The notes under the pieces: generated by a model
Database searches by the model: none
Told to the model about the DNA's origin: nothing
Seen by the model: only the letters and a program-made list of their open reading frames with translations
Shown here: one piece after another, positions 1 through 3,789 of the stretch
How the letters are laid out: each line of letters opens with the position of its first letter
How positions within the stretch are numbered: position 1 is the first letter of the stretch
Program-made: the position numbers and the translations under genes
Assembly (NCBI GenBank): GCA_019090295.1
Contig: JAHRWG010000282.1
Coordinates: forward strand, 1 to 6,218
DNA length: 6,218 nucleotides
Direction: 5' to 3'
DNA from: Cycloclasticus sp.
GTDB lineage: Bacteria; Pseudomonadota; Gammaproteobacteria; Methylococcales; Cycloclasticaceae

Positions 1-2
1 GA

Positions 3-149
3 AATTATGACAGAGAGTTGATCGACGAACACAAAAAATTTCAAAGAGACAAAGAATACGATTTAATGGTTCTCCGCGAAGGACGAGCATTCGATGAAAA
101 CAAACCATTAACTACAGCAGCTAAAACTGCTAACTGTCAAGCTCTATAA
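3..149 (+). CDS. C-terminal end of an open frame entering from the left edge; probably the 5' part of the frameshifted gene that follows
   Basis: This frame is open from the left edge and stops with TAA at 147-149, giving 48 residues. The stretch is very hydrophilic and charged (NYDRELIDEHKKFQRDKEYD near the start) and ends TANCQAL. No domain is recognisable in it. The frame that carries the next protein is already open from 112, so the two overlap by about 38 bases. Residues that look conserved in the downstream protein (LYKRNPREW) begin exactly where this frame ends. I infer that the two frames were one gene and that a single-base shift between about 112 and 147 splits it; dropping one base near 141 would give NCQ-LYKRNPREW. 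The alternative is an unrelated gene that happens to end here. The start lies outside the window. Confidence 0.45.
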   Translation, partial: NYDRELIDEHKKFQRDKEYDLMVLREGRAFDENKPLTTAAKTANCQAL

Positions 150-645
150 GCGGAACCCACGAGAATGGAGGAAATCAGGCTTATCATCTAGACAAGAAGC
201 CATTAGCCGTATCTTTCAGCGCCCCATTCCGTCCGTTAATGGAAGGCGTAGTGTTAATAGCATACGCTTGGCCTTTGAGCCTAGTTATAAGGGGGATCGC
301 GTATTCGCCTATATTGCTGGGTTAGCCAGCATGTTGACCATATCCTATAATTATAAAGAGGATTTTTACGTATTTGACAGCTTAGATGCACAAAAAATAT
401 ATCATGCAGCGCGTAATATTGAGGTTGCTTCGTGGTTATTGCGCACTAAAAAAGACCCTTATGGCCATTTATACTTACTCAGCTCTGGAGAAAACAACAC
501 CCTAAGTAACCGAAGTTATGATCGTATTTTCGGTAAAATGATAGGACAATTAGATACTTTAGCGCATATCGTTGCCAGCAAAAATCACCGCGCCATCAAA
601 AATGTTATTCAATCCGCAGCTCAATTGGTTTTTTTGCCTATTTAA
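145..645 (+). CDS. Conserved hypothetical protein, lipoprotein-like family of beta/gammaproteobacteria (5' end disrupted or frameshifted)
   Basis: The frame is open from 112 to the TAA at 643-645. From 145 it encodes 166 residues that look like one continuous domain: YKRNPREW, SRQEAISRIFQRP, SIRLAFEPSYKGDRVFAYIAG, then SLDAQKIYHAARNIEVASWLL, SNRSYDRIFGKMI and a C-terminal AAQLVFLPI. I recognise this pattern from memory as an uncharacterised proteobacterial family often labelled a putative membrane lipoprotein; its function is unknown. The only conventional start in the frame is TTG at 268. It has no ribosome binding site and would cut off the RNP and SRQEA motifs, so it is unlikely to be the true start. 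The N-terminal part, where any signal peptide would lie, is probably in the other frame upstream (3-149) and beyond the left edge. The sequence therefore reads as a frameshifted gene or an assembly error. It converges with cca, with 57 bases between the two stop codons. Confidence is high that this is coding and low for the function. Confidence 0.6.
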   Translation, partial: YKRNPREWRKSGLSSRQEAISRIFQRPIPSVNGRRSVNSIRLAFEPSYKGDRVFAYIAGLASMLTISYNYKEDFYVFDSLDAQKIYHAARNIEVASWLLRTKKDPYGHLYLLSSGENNTLSNRSYDRIFGKMIGQLDTLAHIVASKNHRAIKNVIQSAAQLVFLPI

Positions 646-702
646 GGTCGCTCAACACGCCATCGTAGGCGTTCATAACACCACTGGCTAAATTTCAGAG
701 CC

Positions 703-1923
703 TCAGCGCGCCTTTTTAAGCGCCTCAATCACCCTAATTCGCTTAGCCGTTATTGCCTCACCAATTTGCTTTCCTTGCAACCCTTGGGTGATAAATTCTT
801 TCGCATTAACAGCACTAGCCGCGCTATAAACCTCCTTCATCCATTCAGCTTGCGGGTAAGCTTTGCCTTCGTAGCCCAAGCGCCCTTTTGAGTCTGCCTC
901 ACAAGCCAGTAAAAAACCATCTAATTTACTCGCTTGACGAAAAGCACCGATCGCCTCTAATAATTTTAAAAGGGCTTGCGCCTTTAACTCAAAGGCACGG
1001 TGCGCATGCCCATGAAACTCCATCACTTTCGCCGACAGCTCAGCAAACTCATTAGGCAAGCGTAAACGGCTAACCAACTGCTTCAACGCACTAAGTCCTT
1101 TTTTCTCATGCCCATGGTGGGATGGCCATTGTTCCTGTGGTGTTAATGCCTTCCCTAAATCATGAGTCAAAGCGGCAAACCGGACTATTGGGCTACTAGA
1201 CAGTAAAACGGCCTGCTGTAAAACCATCATCGTATGCAAACCAGTATCAATTTCAGGGTGGTGCTTAGCAGGTTGCGGAACACCAAATAAAGCATCTATT
1301 TCCGGCAAAATAACAGTTAATGCACCGCATTGCCTTAAAACATCAAAGAAAACTTCAGGCGAGCGTTCACCCAAAGAACGGTGAATTTCTTGCCATACCC
1401 GCTCAGGCATCAAGCTAGATAGCTCACCACTGCACACCATTTCTCGCATAAAGCTCATCGTCGATTCGGCCACGGTAAAGCCCATATGCGCATAACGTGC
1501 AGCAAACCTTGCTAGCCGTAAAACCCGAAGAGGGTCTTCTTTAAAGTTTTCCGAGACATGCCGCAGCACCTTTGCTTTCAAATCAGCCTGCCCACCATAA
1601 GGGTCAATCAAACCTTGCTCATTCTGCGCCATCGCATTAATGGTTAAGTCACGTCGCCGTAAATCATCGACTAAACTAACATCAGGTGCTGCATAAACCT
1701 CAAAACCGGTATAACCCGAGCCTGATTTTCGCTCGGTTCTTGCCAATGCGTACTCGGATTTTGTTTTTGGGTGAAGAAAAACAGGAAAATCCTTACCTAC
1801 TTGCTCAAAACCTTGCTGCAACATCTCTTCTATTGTTGCGCCCACAACAACATAATCATTATCCTTGGATGGATAATTAAGCAACTTATCTCTAACCGCG
1901 CCACCTACCAGATATATTTCCAT
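703..1923 (-). CDS. cca: Multifunctional CCA-adding enzyme (tRNA nucleotidyltransferase with HD domain)
   Basis: This cytoplasmic enzyme adds or repairs the 3'-terminal CCA of tRNAs using CTP and ATP, without a nucleic acid template. Counting from the chosen start, it opens with MEIYLVGGAVRD, followed by the catalytic carboxylates D21 and D23 in KDNDYVVVG. ARTERKSGSGYTGF follows, then RRRDLTINAMA around residue 90 (nucleotide binding) and EDPLRVLRLARFAARYAHMGF. The C-terminal half has an HD phosphohydrolase domain: HHPEIDTGLH near 221-230, THDLGK near 253-258 and HHGHEKKG near 269. In E. coli this domain carries phosphatase and 2',3'-cyclic phosphodiesterase activities. Length (406 residues) and sequence track E. 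coli Cca (about 412) end to end, so it is complete. I prefer ATG at 1921-1923 over ATG at 1927-1929. It reproduces the E. coli N-terminus (MKIYLVGG) and places AGAGA, a weak Shine-Dalgarno, 6 bases upstream. The gene is transcribed alone and divergently from the TauE/SafE gene. No key residue is missing. Confidence 0.98.
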   Translation of the reverse strand: MEIYLVGGAVRDKLLNYPSKDNDYVVVGATIEEMLQQGFEQVGKDFPVFLHPKTKSEYALARTERKSGSGYTGFEVYAAPDVSLVDDLRRRDLTINAMAQNEQGLIDPYGGQADLKAKVLRHVSENFKEDPLRVLRLARFAARYAHMGFTVAESTMSFMREMVCSGELSSLMPERVWQEIHRSLGERSPEVFFDVLRQCGALTVILPEIDALFGVPQPAKHHPEIDTGLHTMMVLQQAVLLSSSPIVRFAALTHDLGKALTPQEQWPSHHGHEKKGLSALKQLVSRLRLPNEFAELSAKVMEFHGHAHRAFELKAQALLKLLEAIGAFRQASKLDGFLLACEADSKGRLGYEGKAYPQAEWMKEVYSAASAVNAKEFITQGLQGKQIGEAITAKRIRVIEALKKAR

Positions 1924-1940
1924 CACCATTCTCTAATGTA

Positions 1941-1949
1941 TGCTATAGT
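1941..1949 (+). promoter_or_regulatory. Candidate extended -10 promoter for the TauE/SafE gene
   Basis: TGCTATAGT matches the extended -10 pattern TGN-TATAAT with one mismatch. It lies in the 55-bp spacer between the divergent cca and TauE/SafE starts. Initiation about 7 bases downstream would leave a leader of roughly 22 bases before the GTG. No good -35 hexamer sits 16-18 bases upstream, which is usual for extended -10 promoters. The call rests on pattern only. Confidence 0.4.
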
Positions 1950-1966
1950 TTTTCGCTTTTTCAACC

Positions 1967-1971
1967 AAGGG
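1967..1971 (+). promoter_or_regulatory. Ribosome binding site fixing the GTG start of the TauE/SafE gene
   Basis: AAGGG lies 7 bases upstream of the GTG at 1979-1981, a normal Shine-Dalgarno position. It supports GTG over any later ATG, because the first TauE motif begins only about 20 residues into the protein. Confidence 0.65.
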
Positions 1972-1978
1972 TTTTACT

Positions 1979-2770
1979 GTGTCAGAAATATTCATTTATT
2001 GTCTACTTTTTGGGGGCTTCTCTGGCCTTTGTTCTGGCCTGTTAGGTGTTGGTGGTGGCATTGTGATTGTTCCATTTTTAGCCTGGCTTTTACCCCTACA
2101 TGGTATGCCAGCAGAAATCAGCATGCAAACAGCTATCGCTACTTCTTTAGCCACTATTATTGTGACCTCTATCGCGGCTATTTACGCTCAAAATAAACGC
2201 GGCGCCATTGATTGGAAAGTTGTTAAGTTTGTAACCCCTGGTATTGCCATTGGTGCATTTTTTGGAGCCGATTTAGCTCATTACCTCAGCACTCAATTAC
2301 TTTCCATGCTTTTTGGTTCATTTTTGTTGCTTAACGGCTTGCGTATGGCCCTAAAACTGACCCCTAACCCTGAACGTCAACTGCCCTCAGCATTACCTTT
2401 GAGTCTTTCTGGCAGTGTTTTAGGCTTGCTTTCTACACTCATTGGCATTGGGGGTGGCACGTTCACCGTCCCTTACATGTTACTGCATAATGTCCCCATG
2501 AAAAGGGCCATTGCATTTGGAAGTACCTTTGGCTTGCCTATTGCCATTTTCGGTGCGATTAGTTTTGTTATTCTTGGCATGCAAAACACCATAGCAATGG
2601 AAGGCAATATTGGCTACATTAATATACCTGCTTTCTTAGGCATTAGCATAGCCAGCGTATTTGCTACAATGCTTGGTGTTTATCTTGCACACACTATACC
2701 CACAGCTGCGATGAAAAAAGTATTTGCCGTTATCATGCTTTTTGTTGGGCTTAAAATGCTCATTGGCTAA
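1979..2770 (+). CDS. TauE/SafE family sulfite/anion exporter-like permease
   Basis: This is a 263-residue, almost wholly hydrophobic inner-membrane protein, probably with about eight membrane segments. It has the internal duplication typical of the TauE/SafE family. The first repeat carries LLGVGGGIVIVPFLAWLLP (residues 21-39) followed by SMQTAIATSLATIIVTSIAA. The second carries LIGIGGGTFTVPYMLL (154-169) followed by PMKRAIAFGSTFGLPIA. The two halves are joined by a short polar linker, LKLTPNPERQLPS. Family members have been linked to export of sulfite, sulfoacetate or related organosulfur anions, but many are uncharacterised, so the substrate here is inferred. Length is normal for the family. 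GTG is the start, with AAGGG 7 bases upstream. The gene stands alone between divergent cca and the convergent YeeE/DUF6691 pair. The neighbouring sulfur-permease pair makes a sulfur role more likely, but the two units are transcribed towards each other and share no promoter. Confidence 0.92.
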   Translation: MSEIFIYCLLFGGFSGLCSGLLGVGGGIVIVPFLAWLLPLHGMPAEISMQTAIATSLATIIVTSIAAIYAQNKRGAIDWKVVKFVTPGIAIGAFFGADLAHYLSTQLLSMLFGSFLLLNGLRMALKLTPNPERQLPSALPLSLSGSVLGLLSTLIGIGGGTFTVPYMLLHNVPMKRAIAFGSTFGLPIAIFGAISFVILGMQNTIAMEGNIGYINIPAFLGISIASVFATMLGVYLAHTIPTAAMKKVFAVIMLFVGLKMLIG

Positions 2771-2781
2771 ATGCTATAGCA

Positions 2782-2809
2782 AAAAGGGTGGGCAACAGCC
2801 TGCCCTTTT
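2782..2809. terminator. Bidirectional rho-independent terminator between convergent genes
   Basis: The left arm AAAAGGGTGGGC (2782-2793) and the right arm GCCTGCCCTTTT (2798-2809) pair over 12 bp as RNA around an AACA tetraloop. Ten pairs are Watson-Crick and the two central ones are G-U. The A-run on one side and T-run on the other give a U-tract whichever strand is transcribed, so it can end both the TauE/SafE transcript and the YeeE-DUF6691 transcript. It begins 11 bases after the TauE/SafE stop. Its right end overlaps the stop codon of the DUF6691 gene (2808-2810). Confidence 0.85.
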
Positions 2810-3221
2810 ATCGCCTGATAATAGCTCTGCAAAGCAACATACCAGCCAGCATTGAAATGACCACAATCAGCGACTCTTCAAAACCAAAGCCTAAGCTCGC
2901 AACAACAGGGCCTGGACAATAACCAATAACACCCCAGCCAGCACCGAATAATACCGCGCCTATTAACAACTGACGGTCTATTTTTAATAGGGTTGGCAAT
3001 TGAAAATCATTATCAAAAACCGGCTTATCCTTTGAAAAAATAAATCGATAAGCAACCGTTGTCGTTAAAACGGCTCCCCCTAAAACAAACATTAAACTAG
3101 GGTCCCATTGACCGGTGATATCTAAAAAGTTAATCACTTTATTAGGGTTCACCATTTGCGATAAGGCTAAACCTACTCCAAAAACAACACCGGCTACTAA
3201 TGCACTTAATATTTTCAACAT
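2808..3221 (-). CDS. DUF6691 family protein (second half of a split YeeE/YedE-type sulfur transporter)
   Basis: This 137-residue inner-membrane protein has about four hydrophobic segments. Family signatures are GLALSQMVNPNKVINFLDI (residues 17-35) with GQWDPSLMFVLGGA after it, and GAGWGVIGYCPGPVVASLGFG (93-113). The latter contains Cys102, the conserved cysteine of YeeE-type permeases. Proteins of this type are nearly always encoded next to a YeeE/YedE partner. Together the two correspond to the two halves of longer single-chain YeeE proteins such as the thiosulfate importer TsuA. The ATG at 3219-3221 follows the partner's stop by 2 bases. Its Shine-Dalgarno AGGAAG lies across the partner's last codons, which suggests translational coupling. 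The likely role is movement of thiosulfate or another reduced sulfur species across the inner membrane; the substrate is inferred. The stop codon lies inside the terminator at 2782-2809. Confidence 0.9.
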   Translation of the reverse strand: MLKILSALVAGVVFGVGLALSQMVNPNKVINFLDITGQWDPSLMFVLGGAVLTTTVAYRFIFSKDKPVFDNDFQLPTLLKIDRQLLIGAVLFGAGWGVIGYCPGPVVASLGFGFEESLIVVISMLAGMLLCRAIIRR

Positions 3222-3223
3222 TG

Positions 3224-3652
3224 TTAGCTTCCTATTATTTGTTTAAACACATAAACCGTTACAATCCCGCTCAACAAGAACGTTGCGGTTGCCACTAATG
3301 AGCGCAAAGAAAAACGTGAAACTCCACAAATTCCATGCCCGCTGGTACAACCACTGCCCATAGCCGTTCCAAAGCCAATCACTAGCCCACCCACGATCAA
3401 CAGTTCTGTAGACATAAACTCCCTAGGCGCAATCGTAATTGGAAAAAAATGCATATAAATCGCACCACCAATAATAAGGCCAATAACAAACGCTAAACGC
3501 CAAGCCTTTTCTGTAATAGAGGACGCACTAAACACGCCAGCAACAATGCCGCTTATGCCAGCAATTCGACCATTCAGGTACATTAAAATACTGGCACTGA
3601 TACCAATTAAAGCACCGCCAGCCAAAGATAAATAAGGGGTAAAGTTTTCCAT
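3224..3652 (-). CDS. YeeE/YedE family (thiosulfate-transporter-like) permease, first half of the split pair
   Basis: This 142-residue membrane protein has about four hydrophobic segments. Its signatures are LNGRIAGISGIVAGVFS (residues 26-42) and GFGTAMGSGCTSGHGICG (93-110) followed by VSRFSLRSLVA. The second motif carries Cys102 and Cys109. Conserved cysteines of this type are needed for thiosulfate transport in characterised YeeE proteins. It is about half the length of a full YeeE and is completed by the DUF6691 protein encoded 2 bases downstream, so the two probably form one transporter. The ATG at 3650-3652 is preceded by GAGGA at 3665-3669, a rather long 12-base spacing. The gene is first in a two-gene unit with its own promoter candidate at 3695-3700. 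In other bacteria such pairs sit beside an ArsR-type regulator or persulfide dioxygenase; neither is seen here. The exact substrate remains open. Confidence 0.9.
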   Translation of the reverse strand: MENFTPYLSLAGGALIGISASILMYLNGRIAGISGIVAGVFSASSITEKAWRLAFVIGLIIGGAIYMHFFPITIAPREFMSTELLIVGGLVIGFGTAMGSGCTSGHGICGVSRFSLRSLVATATFLLSGIVTVYVFKQIIGS

Positions 3653-3694
3653 AATAACGGGTGTTCCTCAAAACAGTTTTCTATATTGCTTTGT

Positions 3695-3700
3695 ATTATA
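3695..3700 (-). promoter_or_regulatory. Candidate -10 element of the YeeE-DUF6691 operon
   Basis: On the minus strand this is a perfect TATAAT, 42 bases upstream of the YeeE ATG and 25 bases before its GAGGA ribosome binding site. A start about 7 bases downstream gives a leader of about 36 bases. The best -35 at 17-bp spacing is ATGAAC (3718-3723), only a half match to TTGACA, so the promoter may be weak or need an activator. Confidence 0.45.
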
Positions 3701-3710
3701 AGGCACTCTG

Positions 3711-3725
3711 TTATGGAGTTCATAA
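3711..3725. promoter_or_regulatory. Short inverted repeat over the -35 region of the YeeE operon, possible operator
   Basis: TTATG (3711-3715) and CATAA (3721-3725) form a perfect 5-bp inverted repeat separated by 5 bases. It covers the position where a -35 element would lie for the TATAAT at 3695-3700. Its placement would suit a dimeric regulator. The repeat is short and AT-rich, so chance occurrence is quite possible, and no regulator gene is present in the window. Confidence 0.22.
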
Positions 3726-3789
3726 TTCAACTAAAAACAACTGCTTTAAAACTTATATATTTCAAGTCATTAACCCTTTACACGAACAA

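Larger units (their letters stand above)
3653..3789. other. Intergenic region between the Amt fusion gene and the YeeE operon
   Basis: This is 137 bases of AT-rich non-coding sequence between two minus-strand genes. It holds the YeeE ribosome binding site (3665-3669), the TATAAT candidate (3695-3700) and the inverted repeat at 3711-3725. I found no convincing terminator for the Amt fusion gene. The only hairpin is a weak one at about 3747-3764 (minus-strand arms ACTT/AAGT, followed by TTTT), so read-through from the fusion gene into the YeeE operon cannot be excluded. Confidence 0.5.

Noticed and set aside
138..150. Programmed +1 frameshift at the CTA TAA site of the left-hand gene
   Set aside because: There is no upstream Shine-Dalgarno-like stimulator or known slippery motif of the prfB type, and P-site re-pairing would be poor. 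A simple indel is the more economical explanation.
657..672. ACGCC-N6-GGCGT hairpin between the hypothetical gene and cca, possible shared terminator
   Set aside because: The stem is only 5 bp and no T-run follows on either strand. A second hairpin nearby (686-702, GGCT/AGCC) is only 4 bp. Neither is a credible intrinsic terminator.
1686..2196. Plus-strand open frames across the cca 5' end and the start of the TauE/SafE gene
   Set aside because: They overlap well-supported genes, lack recognisable domains, and read as frame shadows of cca (antisense) and the permease (another frame).
1940..2779. The 9-mer ATGCTATAG at 1940-1948 and again at 2771-2779, on both sides of the TauE/SafE gene
   Set aside because: It is short and AT-rich, with no associated duplication or mobile-element ends. 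The first copy is explained as a -10 promoter element, and the second is probably chance.
3747..3764. AT-rich hairpin downstream of the Amt fusion gene as its terminator
   Set aside because: The stem has only four firm base pairs plus G-U ends, which is too weak to call an intrinsic terminator.
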